In this document: piece after piece, positions 43,989-56,924 of the stretch | Numbering within the stretch: position 1 is the stretch's first letter | How the letters are laid out: every line of letters starts with the position of its first letter | Assembly (NCBI GenBank): GCA_010093705.1 | Contig: MU006104.1 | Span: forward strand, 415,211-479,210 | DNA: 64,000 nt | Direction of reading: 5' to 3' | DNA from: Patellaria atrata CBS 101060 | Taxonomy: Eukaryota; Ascomycota; Dothideomycetes; Patellariales; Patellariaceae | Position numbers and translations under genes: made by a program | The notes under the pieces: generated by a model | Databases searched by the model: none | Seen by the model: the letters and a program-made list of their open reading frames with translations, nothing else | What the model was told of the DNA's origin: nothing

Positions 43989-46900
43989 ATGAGCGGCCCT
44001 CGAGTGGGCTCGCCATCAAAGCCTGCACGAAATAATACCAACGACTCAGCCTATGGCAGCATGCCTCAGCAGCAACCTTCTGATCTAGACGCGCGATATG
44101 ACGGCTCGTTAAATCCATATCAAAATCAACAGAGAGACATGTCACTTCAATCACAACAGCAATACAACCACCGCACACAACAGTCAGAAGAGAGTCAGGG
44201 CTGGGATGGATCGCAGCGTTTACAACAACCTATGCCACCTACCCAGGATCGGCGACCCTCGCGAGATCAACAGCGGGATAACTCACATACATCTGCGCCA
44301 GGGGATAAGCCAAGGTCGGGAGGGAGTAGGAGACCAAGCGGTTCACGAACGTGTGGAAAATGTAGTGATAGTCTGACGGGCCAGTTCGTTAGAGCCTTAG
44401 GAGACACATATCACTTGGAATGCTTTACCTGTCATGTAAGAATATCATTGACTCAAGTACCTACTCATCATTACTGACGGCGTTATCAGGACTGCGGTAA
44501 GATTGTTGCTTCTAAGTTCTTCCCCGTACCGGATCAACCGCCAAATCAATATCCTCTCTGCGAGACCGATTATTTCCGCCGTCTTGACCTACTTTGTTAC
44601 GAATGTGGCGGAGCTCTACGAGGTTCTTACATTACCGCTCTCGATCGTAAATACCACATCGAACATTTCACCTGCTCTGTTTGTCCCACCGTATTTGGGG
44701 CTCAAGATAGCTATTACGAACATGAGGGCAATGTATATTGCCATTACCACTATTCAACAAGATTTGCTCAACGATGTAACGGCTGCCAAACAGCGATTCT
44801 GAAGCAATTTGTAGAAATTTTCAGGAACGGTCAAAATCAACATTGGCACCCTGAATGCTACATGATTCACAAGTACTGGAACGTACGTTTACATTCATCT
44901 GGTCAACCAGTTCCTGAGGAAACAGGCACAGAAGAGGAGGCCAATGATGAGGTTCGGACGCAAGTCCGAATAGAGGAAGAGAAGATTGAAGAGAAGGTAC
45001 TTTGGATATGGAGAACATTGTCCGCATTCGAAGAGAAATCAGCAACCTGCATATCCGACATGCTACTTCATGTGAGCAACGGTGCCTATTTTGACGGCAT
45101 CATGGCTGCAAAGAAATTCATCGTTCATGTTGACCTTCTATTTGCCGCAGCAGATGATCTTGATGGGCTATTAGCAGCGCGAACGTTGAAAGGTGGGCAA
45201 AAAATTTCTGGTACTATTCTATAAGACTAATCTTAATTGCTCGATAGGTCTTTCATACTCCCGAGAAGCTAAGCTCCTATGCAAAAAGGTTGTGGCTTTT
45301 TTTCAACTCCTCACCGATTCTCAGGACACTGGTGTACGGAGGCTAGGAGTAACTCAAGAGCTACTGTCTCTTGTTACAGGCCTTGCTCATTACCTAAAAC
45401 TTCTCATCCGGATCTGCTTGCAAGGATCGCTCAAATTGGAACGTGAGACTGGCAATACAGATGGCCTTGCTCACTTCCTGAACCGTGTCAATTCCCTTGA
45501 GGATAAGCTTGAGCAAGACGCCGGTGCAGAATTTCCTCTGGACACAGCTTTGATATTCCAGCGTGAAGTTGATATGTGCCCTGTTTGTGACAAGCCGGTA
45601 GAGGATAAATGCCTCAAAAAGGGTAATAGGGTCTTCCACTACAATTGCATGACATGCCAAAACTGTGGTCAAGAGATACCAAATCCCTTAGTATCTGCGA
45701 AATGGACTTCTTCGAGTAAAAAACTATTAGACCCGGATTGTGCATCTCGTTTTGTAGATGCAGAAGGTGGGTTAGAACAAGTGTCGAGATTAAGACAATA
45801 TGTCTTCCTGTTGAAAGTTGCCCATGCACGTCTGCTAGCAACACTCCGATCCACTGGTGCCCTTCCACATACCTCTGGTGAGCTTCCCCGACTTGTTTGG
45901 TGGGGAAATTGTGATTTTGACCAGTTTACAGAGGACCCGAACTTGGCGGACTACGACTCTTCTAAGGGACACCGACTCTCTGATAATAACTCAGAACCTC
46001 CTTTATTACGAGCAGATACAAGGTCTAAGTCATACGCTGGCTCTAGCTCCGTAGAAAACCAATCAGGCTCCTACGAACAGACACTTGGTGATATCAAACG
46101 CTTACGTTCTACAAGGCTCGAAAAGCACTTATCTACTACTATGAAGCGCGCTCGATCGTCCAGGATCATTGATGGACCGGAGGGTGTAGCACCTGGAGAG
46201 GATTCTGGCAAAGGTTCTCGAGATCTTCAAATTATCAACGATCGTGACGCCAACGGTGAAGTCGTACAGACACTATCTCTCGGTGTCAATTCCATGGCTC
46301 TGGACGATATCCCAAGGATAGTCGCAGCTGAACAAGCTAGGACCCAAAGACCAAATGCATCCAAATATGCGCGGGGACATCTCATCGGGCAAGAACCTCA
46401 ACCACGACTTGTCAACGGTCACCGAAGAGACTTGTCTGGTGGGCAAGATTTCCAAAACTCTGGCGACCCTTCGGGACCACACGGAAAGAAGAAATACTTC
46501 GCTGAATTGTCTGCATTAGAATATCTCATCATTCGACATGTTGCTGTTATTGCCATGCTTCCACTTCTGGATGGACAGTTCAACCAGGAAGAACTGCTCG
46601 AGCTTATTGAGACTAAGCGGCCTACATTCTGGGGCAAGTTTGGCCTTGCCTTCAAAAACGACAAGAATAAGGCAACTGGTAAGAAGAAGGTATTTGGTCG
46701 GACCCTAGAATCTGTTGTAGAAAAGGATGGTACTGAGTCGACCGACGGCGTTGTTGGAGAACCAATTCGAGTACCAACACTTCTTCACGACGCTGTCTCG
46801 GCCATGAGAACGATGGATATGTCTGTGGAGGGTGTATTCCGCAAGAATGGAAATATCAGGCGCTTAAAGGAAATGTCCGAAGATATTGATGCGAAAGGTG

Positions 46901-47937
46901 CTGACTCCGTGGACCTGACGAAAGAAAATCCTGTACAGGTGGCTGCATTACTGAAGAAGTTTCTACGAGAACTTCCCGATCCGGTGCTTACATTCAAATT
47001 ACATAAGCTCTTTATCACAGCTGCAAGGATATCCGATGAAGATAAGCGACGACGCGTGTTACATTTAACTTGCTGTCTTCTTCCGAAAACGCATCGCGAT
47101 ACCATGGAAGTCTTATTCTCTTTTCTACACTGGGCATCATCATTCCACACTGTTGACGAGGAGAGTGGTAGCAAAATGGATATCCACAATCTGGCTACGG
47201 TTATTGCACCAAATATTCTCTACTCCAACAACAAGACCCAGGACATGAAAGATATGGATGCCAGTCTACTCGCCATCGAAGCAGTACATTGCATGATTGA
47301 GTGTAATGAGGCAATGTGCGAGGTAAGTCACTCTAAAAGACCCGATATGTATTCAAATACTGACAAATCATTAGGTACCAGAAGACCTCTCCTCGATCCT
47401 AAACGATTCGTCGCTCTTTGAGAACGGCGGCGAAATCACTACGAAAGAAATCCTCCGACGTTATGGAGACATCGGGAAGGTGCCTCAACCTACCGTTGGT
47501 CACTCTAATTCTACGGGATCTCGGACTCGGGGCGACCGATCCTCTGCGCCGGTTGTAACCCGTGTCGACACCAATCCCCATCAATGGCAGAATGAGACTT
47601 CCGTGCGTCATGTCGCAGGACCTGGAGGTCACAATTATGGCCCCTCCTCAAGCCAGAATACACCGCCGACGAACCACTACGATCCAGGGATGCCTAACGC
47701 ACCCTATGCAAACCATCCCCCAGGATCGACCGAGAGTTATGGTGCCAGCAATAGCCCAAACCGTCACAGCCAGTATGCTCGGTCACCTGCTTTCTCGAAA
47801 CAAGGACCAATGGGTGTTACTGGAGCAGGGTAAGCCTGAACATGCTGCTCTAAAATATTCATTCATGCATTCTTGGAGTTAGGGTTGGAGCGTTTGGATT
47901 CCCTCATGGACTACCCCATTGGTACTGCACATATTGA
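43989..47937 (+). CDS. lrg1: LIM-domain Rho GTPase-activating protein (LRG1 family)
   Basis: Exons 43989..44435, 44490..45192, 45248..45877, 45932..47322, 47375..47829, 47883..47937 (1226 aa); introns 52-55 nt. LIM domains: CGKCSDSLTGQFVRALGDTYHLECFTCHDCGKIV, CYECGGALRG...CSVC...HYHY, CNGCQTAILKQFV...HPECYM, and a fourth CPVCDKPVEDKCLKKGNRVFHYNCMTCQNC. The RhoGAP domain spans about 880-1040, with the arginine finger Arg897 in GVFRKNGN and LKKFLRELPDPVL. Role: down-regulates Rho1, restraining 1,3-beta-glucan synthase and the cell-wall integrity pathway, and polarised growth. Intron 3 (45878-45931) keeps the frame open if retained. The last exon adds VGAFGFPHGLPHWYCTY; without that splice the protein would stop at 47833. 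The final exon is the least certain join. Confidence 0.88.
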
Positions 47938-49452
47938 CATTCTATTGTGGAGATCGTACATTATCTGGTTCGGCTCCACCAACACTTTTACTTCCTACTT
48001 TCCAAGTTGTTCTCACTTTTCTCCTTCCCCACAATGAGTGAGTATAGCTCATCTCATATCGATTCACACAACCGACGTCTACCTATCCTATCTCGATGCT
48101 TGAAGTAATTTACCCTAATGCTGCATTTGGACACAAGGCGTTGATATCTGTCATGGAGGTCATGGCGACTACTTCTTCTGACCAGTTTGGATTTTACAGC
48201 GTTGTTTCTTTTGTTACTGGCGGGTTAAGGGATGAGCTTTCGAGGCGTGAGAATCAGCCCAGGCATATCGAAACCTGTCGGAGCGACCATATCAGACTCT
48301 TGTGTAGTAGTACAAATAGTGTTTCTTGTGTTAGTAGGTAGCGGCGATTACTTAGTACCCGGCGGCCATATCGCCGCGACTGAGGTTGATTTGATTCCTA
48401 GGCCAAAAATTGGTAGTTCCTTTGTTGGGAAATAGGAAAAGGGTTTGATAGTCCTATTGTGTGCTTGATATCTTATCCAAAGTGTATGAATACTGTAGTC
48501 CCGTCGCCTTCCTCTCGTGGCATTCCTTTCCCGCTGTACTTTCGCCCTCGATGTCTTCGACTCAGCTCTTCAGAGAGAACATGTACGAGATGTCCGGAAC
48601 TGTACTAACAGCTTCTGATATAGATATGTTCACGTACGCTTATTATCAGACAGGTGTCCTACTCTATTGTAAGAAAAGTTGATATCCCGCAACCTGTATC
48701 TGCTTGGGTGTATACTGCTCGGTTGTGGTTGTGGTCGAAGGTTCTCGGATGGTTCATAAGCATCGGATTGATCAATGGCTAGAAAGGGAAGAAATTTTGC
48801 AAGAGCAGTTGCTGAAAGCGCTTCAGGGGGCCGTTGCATAAGGTGGACGGAACAGAGAGTAGAGAATAGGTGGGTTGCTGGGAGGACAGTTTTCTGTATG
48901 AATGTTAGGTGGCATAGGGGTATTTCATTCTGTCGTACCGAGTAGCCGATTCTCGGCCTGCATCTCGGGACAGGCTCAACATGCCGACCGTGTAAAGGAC
49001 GCGTCTACCGGGTTCGCGTCTCAAATGAGAAAGTGAAATTTTCAAAAAGTTATATCGCACATGGATCTGCGTGATTTTTTGTGGAGGTTTTAGATTACTT
49101 GTTTTCTATCCGTTGACTTAAGCAAAGGACCAAATAAAAGCAAGCGTTTCGAAACTTTCTTTACTGTGGACAGAATCATGATCAGCAAGTCTTGGCTACG
49201 GATGAATTATAATTGGAGGAACAAAAGCCGGATAGATTTCCCGAAGCATCTGAGATCGCTGACAATTTCTTACCAATTCGCCTCCATTTCACTTCCCACT
49301 CCGTTAAACCAGGGATCGGTCTTATTAATGACTGACAAACCACAACTGTTCACCCTTAAGGAAATGCAAATACTATATAGATAAACACTCGAACATTCCA
49401 CTAAGTCACACATTTCTACTCCTATTGACTATAAATCCGTGCTGTCTTCCTC
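47938..49452. other. Intergenic, no gene seen
   Basis: 3' flank of LRG1 and upstream region of the pirin gene. Open frames at 48096-48435 and 48461-48682 lack family features. No repeats were recognised. Confidence 0.4.
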
Positions 49453-50661
49453 ATGAAAGTGATTTTCTCCATTTTAACTTGCATCACTGCAATTCTCCTG
49501 TACCAATTGCCCAAGAACCTCGATATCGCAACCCTAAAATTGACCCTCAGCACATACCTACCTAAAATTTCCATGTCAACCGTAAACTCGACTTCTGAAA
49601 CCAAATTTCCAGGCCTCCCAGTCATCCCCCCTCAAGACCCTTCCCTCTCGACTCCCGCAAATATGTCCATACCACGCGCAATCCGCATGGCTTTCTTCGC
49701 CATCGAGCAGTCCGAAGGCGCCGGCGCGCGTGTGCGTCGCAGTATCGGGACACCCAAACTCCGCAACTTCTCCCCCTTTCTCATGCTAGACTACTTTAAT
49801 GTGCCATTCGGAGCGGGCTTCCCTGATCATCCCCACCGTGGCCAGGGTTAGTGCTCCCCAACTGTTTATACAAACGCTCGAGTCATTCCGATATCGGCTA
49901 TGCACCATGATACTAACATGTGACAAACTGCAGAAACGATCACGTACATGATCGACGGTGCCGTCGACCACGAGGACTTCGCGGGGAACAAGGGATCCCT
50001 GGAGACCGGCGACCTGCAGTTCATGACGGCGGGCAGAGGTATCGTGCACGCGGAGATGCCGAGGGAGAGAGAGGACGGGAAGCCGAACGTCGGACTGCAA
50101 CTTTGGGTCGATCTGCCGAAGAAGCTGAAGTATTGCGAGCCGCGGTACCGAGACCTCAGCGCGGCGGAGATCCCAACCGTGGATGTTGATGAGGGGAAGG
50201 TGCATGTGAAGGTCATTTCGGGCCAGAGCCATGGCGTCGATTCGGTCCAGGAACTCGCGTATACACCTGTGTGGTTTTTGGATATCATGATAAAGCCTGG
50301 TGGACGCATTGCGCAGAATCTCCCTGTCGGGTGGAACGCGTTTGCCTTTACGCTGGAGGGGACGACGACGTTTGGTTCTCCGAGGAAGCAACAGGTCGTA
50401 TCGAAGTACCACAATGTGGTATTTGAGCAGGAGGGCGATACGGTGATCGCCGAGGTCGATGAGAGCGCGGAGGAGGAGAGCAGGTTTGTGCTCGTGGCGG
50501 GCTTGCCACTGGATCAGAAGGTCGTGCAGTATGGCCCCTTTGTCGTCAATACTCCCGAGGAGGTCTACCAGGCGATGAGGGATTATCAGGGGTTTAAGAA
50601 TGGGTTTGAAAGGGCGAAAGATTGGGAGAGTGAGATTGGGAAGAAGATGGCGGGTTGGTGA
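49453..50661 (+). CDS. Pirin family protein (cupin dioxygenase-like), with hydrophobic N-terminus
   Basis: Exons 49453..49846 and 49934..50661 (373 aa); the 87-nt intron (GTTAGT...CTGCAG) joins PHRGQ-E to TITYMIDGAV. The pirin metal site is complete: His126, His128 in DHPHRG, His170 and Glu172 in GRGIVHAEMP, equivalent to the four iron ligands of human pirin. GLQLWVDLPKKLK, PVWFLDIMIKPGG and the C-terminal cupin strands follow. Oddity: the first 22 residues (MKVIFSILTCITAILLYQLP) look like a signal anchor or signal peptide, whereas pirins are normally soluble nuclear or cytosolic proteins. An internal Met at residue 41 (MSTVNSTSETKF) would give the usual length. Family activity: quercetinase or redox co-regulator; here not known. 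Confidence 0.88.
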
Positions 50662-53201
50662 TGCGGTATTAGGCTTCTTCTTCCGTGTGAATTATACCCT
50701 TGTACAGTAGATGACTGAGATCGATGAGTATATAGATGAATGGCTGAAAAATATTGATGTACGATTGGCTTACAAATAGTTTACGTGGAGTTTATATCAA
50801 GAACCATACCCGAGTTCTTCGCCCTTGCTATGTAACATAGTCTTACAATATAAACCATAAAATTGTAAACCGATTTTGAAATTGACAGTACGTACTGTGT
50901 GGGAAGCGAAACGGACAAAAATCAAGATTAGGCAGAGGAAAGAAAAAGAGGGCGATTCGTAGGGGGAATTATAACCGGGCCGATGGGGGCTTGATAAGTG
51001 TCGGCGAGTGGACCGCCTCGTTGTCGTCCCGGAAGAGGAATTCAGACCGCGAAGAGAAAAGAAAATGTGCCTGCCTATGCTGTGCAATGTCAGAAGTGAA
51101 AGCTGGAGGCTGCTCTCCGGCCAATCTTCAGTTGTTGTCATGTATTGTGTTGTTCACGTCTAAGGGTGTCACTATCTACGCTTTCATAAGCCAGCAGCTA
51201 TATCAATAAATGTCGACCGTCAGTTCCAGTAGACTCACTGATAAGACAGAATGGCCTCGTTGAGCTTTCATGTCCAGAATTAGGGCGAGACGAGGACATT
51301 GAGCTTTTTGGATAAACATAACCTTGGAATCGTAAATAAGTTTCTACAGGAGCATAGATCCGTCGTTATCAAGCAGGGTACCAGCAGTGTTTCAAATTGA
51401 GAAACGTCGCAAAACAACCGAGTTTGTATTGGATATTCTGAACATAATTTGGTAGTACGCGTGTTGACCTAGTGGCTAGTATATCCTTGCGCTCCTTAAT
51501 GCAGCCAGATCTGACGAGAGTAACTTGGAAGCTTTTCAGATGTCGTTTTTCCAAAAATACGAAATGGCTGAGCGTTCTGATATAGTCATGGAAGAACGTC
51601 AGAATGGCGAGAGATAACCGAGAGTAAAGATATAGAAACTGCAGTATGCTGTTATCTAATGGATCATAGTGTTCGACTCAGCATTTCGTAAGGCCTCAGA
51701 ACAATTCTCCATTATTGAAGCTTTTGGGGATGATGTGTGGGTAGTGCTATCCTTTACTAATTGAAGCCGCTAATAACCATAGTTTAATCTATAATGGGTG
51801 TTTTAGAAGATCGAGCCCAAACCCTCAAGGATGTGGAGCTTTATCTCGAGGGTAAATTCTGCAGGTCCGAGACTTTTATTAGGGGAAATGGAGATCGAAA
51901 CATTATCCTAGGATAGGTTTTGAAGAAAGAAGATTAACTTGATATTATCAAGCAAAATGTCTTTTTCAGAAGGGACAATTATCTCTCAGTAACGGAACAA
52001 GAAAAAGTGAAGTTCTCGAACTCTAACCATTTTACTTCGCCACAAGCTCGTTAATAAGCCTTGCCGTAAGAGTTACCTTCATCAAACACATTTCAAGAAA
52101 CTTTCCACCGCGGCTCCCTCTCGTTTGAGATCTTTTTGCCTCAACAAATAATTTGGTGTAATAATCTAGAGGTAAACCGGCTTCTTTTTAGCTATCAATC
52201 GGTAATTGAATTTTATAATTAACCCCCCCCCCAAAGAATCCTACCCAGTGTCGTCGTAGTATGCTCCATGGTGAACGGAGAAAACTTAGCCCGGTGCGTT
52301 CTGATGAGCGAGCGTGGCGTTCAGTTTCGCTAGTTTATTTTGGTTTTGTCAATAATATTTGCCTCTTAGATGCTAACTTTTTGCGAGGTAGTTGATCCTA
52401 GATCGTTGGTCAAGAAGGGAATGTGCGACAACCCGAGTTTTAGATGTTAAATCCCATATTCCCACTTTTCCGAAAGGGTTAGTGTCGAGTGGGATAGAAC
52501 AGGAACATGACACGGCGCAAAATAACGAGCTGCTGAAATAAATTTCCATCTGGATTTCAGGAGAACTAAGGAAAGGGAAACAAATAGCAAGTCCAGTAGG
52601 AGGCTTGAGGAAAGCAACTTTTGTCAGAAGAGCGTTAAGGGGATACCACCTATTGGTATCAGGTTCAGAATATACTTAAGACGTAGGCATCCCCTTCCCG
52701 TCACGGTTATATTCTCAAGGTACGGTACGGTACGCTTGATACAAATCTCCCTACGGGGGCTGCTTAGCCGAAAGAATAAACTGATCTTTTTTGATCTGGA
52801 CTTGAAGTTAGTCCTGTATTCTTAGATAGTTTGTGCTCTCGCCGTCCCTGTAAGTCAAGGTGTTAAGTCTTTTTCTAAGTGAACATAGAGGAGATGAGAA
52901 GTCCGCGACAGGGGAAAGGATATAGGAGTTGGCGCTCGCAATTATCGAATTGGAAGAAATCGTAGGTATAGAATTTTACTGTATCATCAATTCTTCGGAA
53001 TAGCTCCGTAAGTCAAAATAGAGCTCGTTCTCATCAGATATGAGGAAGAAAGAAGAGATTTTTGAAGGGGCTGACGTTGAGATATGGACCCGAACGCGCC
53101 AAGGCTGGCCCGTGTGCTTTTCGCGACAACATCGAGTTCAAGAGCATGTGCTTCAGTGAGCTTGTAAACTGTGAACATAGTTCTGATATTTGGGTACCAT
53201 T
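50662..53201. other. Long gene-poor intergenic region
   Basis: 2.5 kb of mostly AT-rich DNA with a C-run near 52225-52234 and GGTACGGTACGGTACG near 52721. Small open frames show no family resemblance. Possibly decayed mobile DNA, but no inverted ends or duplications were found by eye. Confidence 0.4.
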
Positions 53202-54321
53202 ATGGTGACCAAACTTGAAATGCTACTGCTGAGAGCTCCCGCCTTCGGTGACGTCCGTCATGGTCTTGAAGAACTTCGACATGAAATCGTAACTCAAGGT
53301 GTCCCCAGCAACAGCGATGGCATGGTATGAAGTAGAGTCCTTCAAATCGGACGTGGTTAACCCTTTGTTTGCAGAGCGAGCTGCGAATATACATATGGCT
53401 CATTTTCCTCAACGCTCCCGCTATACGGACTGAAGTTTATCTCGATCTAGTCCGTCAAGGAGCTTCTCCCGCATATACTAAAATACGCAATGATACCTTC
53501 CGCACCCTCGCAACCGACCCTTTATTCCGCCGTCGTGTCACTGAAAACTCTCTTTCACGTGTGCTCAATGCTGTTGCCTGGAAACTACATGATGCAAATG
53601 AAGCGCGTGTAAATGGATGGATGTCCCCGCCTACTCTATCAGTCGTGGGGGACGAAAGTCCTGAGCGGAGCTTCCACAGCAGGAAATCCGTGACTGGAAC
53701 TATGAGTACGACTACAGGCGCGAGTGAAGCTGGAGATGGCGACAAAGACGTCACAGTCGGCTACGTACAAGGGATGAACGTGCTCGCTGCGCCTTTTCTT
53801 TACGCCGCCCGGAGCGAGACACAAGCGTTCGTTGCCTTTGAAAGACTAATAACGCGTGAGTGCCCAGGATATGTGCGCGGATCTATGGATGGAGTGCACA
53901 AAGGGCTTGCCCTCGTGAACAGAATCTTAGAGATCGTGGATAATAAGCTCTACGTATATTTGATGTCTAAAGGTTTGCCGGCGGAGATTTACGGATTCGC
54001 CTCAGTATTAACGATGTGTGCATGCACACCGCCGCTGCCAGAGGTTTTACAGCTCTGGGATTTTCTTCTCGCATGTGGTCCTCATCTTAACCTTTTGTGT
54101 ATTGTCGCTCAGTTGGTATTGATACGGGACCCGATATTGGCCAGTCCAAGGTGAGCTACATCTGCCTTGTCTCAGTATGATACTCATATTCTTCTAGTCC
54201 CAATCAAATCCTCCGCTCACTACCTCCGCTTCAATCTCAGAAGATCAAGAGTCTAGCGATTAGCTTTGCATCGAAAATACCTGAAGATTTGTATCAGCAA
54301 GTTATCGATCATGCGAAATGA
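53202..54321 (+). CDS. BUB2: Mitotic checkpoint GAP BUB2 (TBC domain)
   Basis: Exons 53202..53324, 53375..54150, 54198..54321 (340 aa); introns of 50 and 47 nt. It starts MVTKLEMLLLRAP, and the first intron joins GVPSNSDGM to SELRIYIWLIFL. Both catalytic fingers of TBC GAPs are present: Arg84 in KIRNDTFR (I-x-x-D-x-x-R) and Gln173 in GYVQGMN (Y-x-Q). ECPGYVRGSMDGVHKGL and LTMCACTPPLPEVLQLWDFLLACGPHLN follow, then the last exon NQILRSLPPL...IPEDLYQQVIDHAK. The order and length fit Bub2 rather than the larger Gyp proteins. Role: with Bfa1 it keeps the GTPase Tem1 inactive at spindle pole bodies, blocking mitotic exit or septation. A Ser/Thr-rich insert (about 130-165) is longer than in yeast. 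Confidence 0.9.
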
Positions 54322-54870
54322 CAATTCTGAGCCTTGAGTGGAACCTGACAAGAAAACAAAGGAACTTCGACGTTAGAACTTGTATATCACCGGCGCCTCT
54401 TTGCTTAGCGTTTCTTGGAGAAATTCACAAATGGTGATAGCTCCAATAAGAGATTTCGAGGTCCTGCAAACTTGAAATGGAGGGTTTTAGTGTCTCAAAT
54501 ATCCCAAGGCTAGTCCCTGGAAAGTTCATCTACAGCGTTCCGAAAATAGAAAAACGCGGTCATGAGAGACTTTCGGAATTAAAACCCGTCCGATGCACAT
54601 GTCAGTACTTAGGAGGGATAAGATCACAATTCTGTTTCGTGGTTTTTTCTGATATCCAATGCCTGCAGCAAGCAGCGAACAACATTCGAAATTGGATTTG
54701 CGAGTGTCCGCATGTATCCGGAAGCTCCGTTGAATCTATGAAATTGGGTCTGCTTTCTCAGATTATCATATTCCGCGATTGCTAAGATTGAGTCGGAGTA
54801 TACTCGAGGGAGTATACCTGCCCACTATGCATAATTTTATTTGAGCTGTATCTATTCAGCCCTACACGTC
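54322..54870. other. Intergenic between converging genes
   Basis: BUB2 and the zinc deacylase converge here. A 102-codon plus-strand frame (54477-54785, starting MEGFSVSNIP) has no recognisable family and no codon signature; it is left uncalled. Confidence 0.35.
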
Positions 54871-56096
54871 TCACTGCGCCGGTGGGCCCTTTCTCGACGA
54901 AACGATACATCCAGCCTCACAATCCGGCCATGCCGTACTATTATAGATTAAGTTGGCGACATCCCTCCCAGGCTCTATCGACGGATCAGTACGAATCTCG
55001 TGGATCTTCGCCGCCACCGGCGCTTTCACAATCTCCAAAATATCACCCCATGCATTCCTAACAATCGCTATGTCCTGACCCTGGTCCACATCATCGAGCA
55101 CGTTAACTAGTGTCTCCACAAAGCCCCCATACAGGGCGGGTAAGCTGTGGAATACGGTTCCGATATACGTCTCGCTCAGATCAGGCGTGTATGGCTCGCT
55201 TGAGTTGCTGGGTAGGAGAGCTAGATCGACGAGCAGCCGGTCGAAGAAGTCCAAGGTTCGTTCGATGTAGTCCTTCCTCCATACCTTAGCACTCCCAATC
55301 TCCACGGTCACGGCAGGAATACCATAGTCAACGAATGTGGTCTCAATGCTGCCGGGCTCTCCAGCGTCGATCTTCAGGATGTCAGGCTGAAGAAGGTTCG
55401 CAATGCGTTCGACGTAGGGGAGGCGAATATCGGCATAAACGTAGAGGGGCGCTTCGCTGCCGGTCGAGGTGGTGTCTGGAAGTGCGTTAGAGGGGTAGAG
55501 TAGAGGAAGATGGGACTCAACCTACGCAGATCAATCCCGACATCCACATTTGAAGTGTTACCCCACAGATTGTTCCAAATCAAGTACGCTTGTCCGTTAG
55601 GCCCTAAGGCTCCCTCAGCTGGATCGTCGCCTGGGAAGACACGATTGAGGTTGGTGAAGAAGCCGGTGTTGCCCGCAGTGAAGTAGTTACGCTGGTTGAG
55701 GTAGTTGCCGACGGGATTGACTGTTGGTATACCGATCACCGTTCCGTTCAACGAGTCAATCTCATGCTCCAATTTCTCGAACAGCCTCTGTGTCACCCGG
55801 ACACCATTCAGCTCATCGCCATGTATAGATGCTGAAACTGAGAGCTTCTTCCCAGTTGACAATGTCTCTGGGGCACCACGAGCTACAAAGACGGGCAGAT
55901 GAACGTCCCACCCACCGTTCACGCTCGGAACGCGCAAGTAGTACCGGGTTACGGCGTTGGAGGGGACATCTTCGAGGGAGAGGTAATTAATAACGGGTAC
56001 ACCGTGGAGAATGTCACCGGTGAGGTTCGTCTGAGCAGCGACTAAAGCTGTTGTGAGGCTTAGGAAGATCGAGGTGAGAGATGTGTAAGTTATCAT
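54871..56096 (-). CDS. Secreted zinc-dependent deacylase/carboxypeptidase of the M14-like succinylglutamate desuccinylase/aspartoacylase type
   Basis: Exons complement(54871..55475, 55526..56096), 391 aa. Signal peptide MITYTSLTSIFLSLTTALVAA. Zinc motif His92-x-x-Glu95 in SIHGDELNG, then Asn-x-Asn-Arg in NLNRVFPGDDP (about 149-159). The 50-nt intron falls inside the third ligand motif: GIDL-H191-TTSTGSEAP, so the splice restores DLHT. The likely catalytic Glu is in VTVEIGSAKVW. These are the AstE/AspA-type M14 motifs. Family chemistry: hydrolysis of an N-acyl amide or C-terminal residue. The substrate is unknown; being secreted, a nutritional or detoxifying role is possible. The protein has several N-glycosylation sequons (NLT, NGT, NTS, NSS, NST). 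Confidence 0.85.
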
Positions 56097-56924
56097 TGTG
56101 GGTTACAAAGCACTATTCGCTGAAACCTTGTCTTTATAGAGCCTGCTGGACGATTGAGACTGGAGGTGCTCTACCTCCTGTTGCGGCTCTTCAACTAGTC
56201 ATGTGTTTCACGCAATTGATATCCTATCCTACTTTTAGCCGTACGATTGACGTGCTGTTGATACAGTTATAGATCTTCTGTGCCCAGAAGCTCCCGTCAG
56301 AAGCTTGGGGTAGCATCAAGCTTACCAGACCGCCCGCCTTACGGCCTTCCGTTGTCGTATAAGCGTTATCTGTGCCATGACGATGCCAAGGGGGAATCAT
56401 TGGAAGAGGAATTACGGAGGTTTTGGTATTCGATAGTACGGATGGGTACAGAAGCAAAACTACCGTAGGTATCCAGCATGCTATGTATGATATTATATCA
56501 TAGAGAGTTTGTATAAGAGCATGTGGAAATACACATAACTTTCTAGACCTCGGAGGTAATCATACTGTGCTCAAATAGAGCCTAGCCTTTTAGGGTAATT
56601 ATGACGAACATCTCAGATTTTCTCTAACTAAAGCCAATTCCAGAGTGACCATTTTCCTTCCTCACTTCAATGAGTATAGTGTGTACAGATGAAATGTGGT
56701 TCAAAATGATACCTAGTAAAACATGTTTCCGTGATATGACCTGAGCAAAGGAATTATCGAATGGAAGGAGAAGAAGCTGATCGATCCCATGTATTACTAC
56801 TGATGATGCAATAGTTCGTTCGGCATATATAAACAGCTATCATGAACAAAACTATATCAACCCAGCAACCCCTCAAATACCACCCACCCACTTGGATAAA
56901 ACATCCGATACCTAACAGACCAAA
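56097..56924. other. Divergent intergenic region
   Basis: About 830 bp between the deacylase start and the NmrA-like gene. AT-rich with no repeat identified. A CCACCCACCCAC-type tract precedes the NmrA-like start codon. Confidence 0.4.

Noticed and set aside
54477-54785. 102-codon plus-strand frame
   Set aside because: Sits in the 3' flank of BUB2; no family resemblance and irregular codon use.
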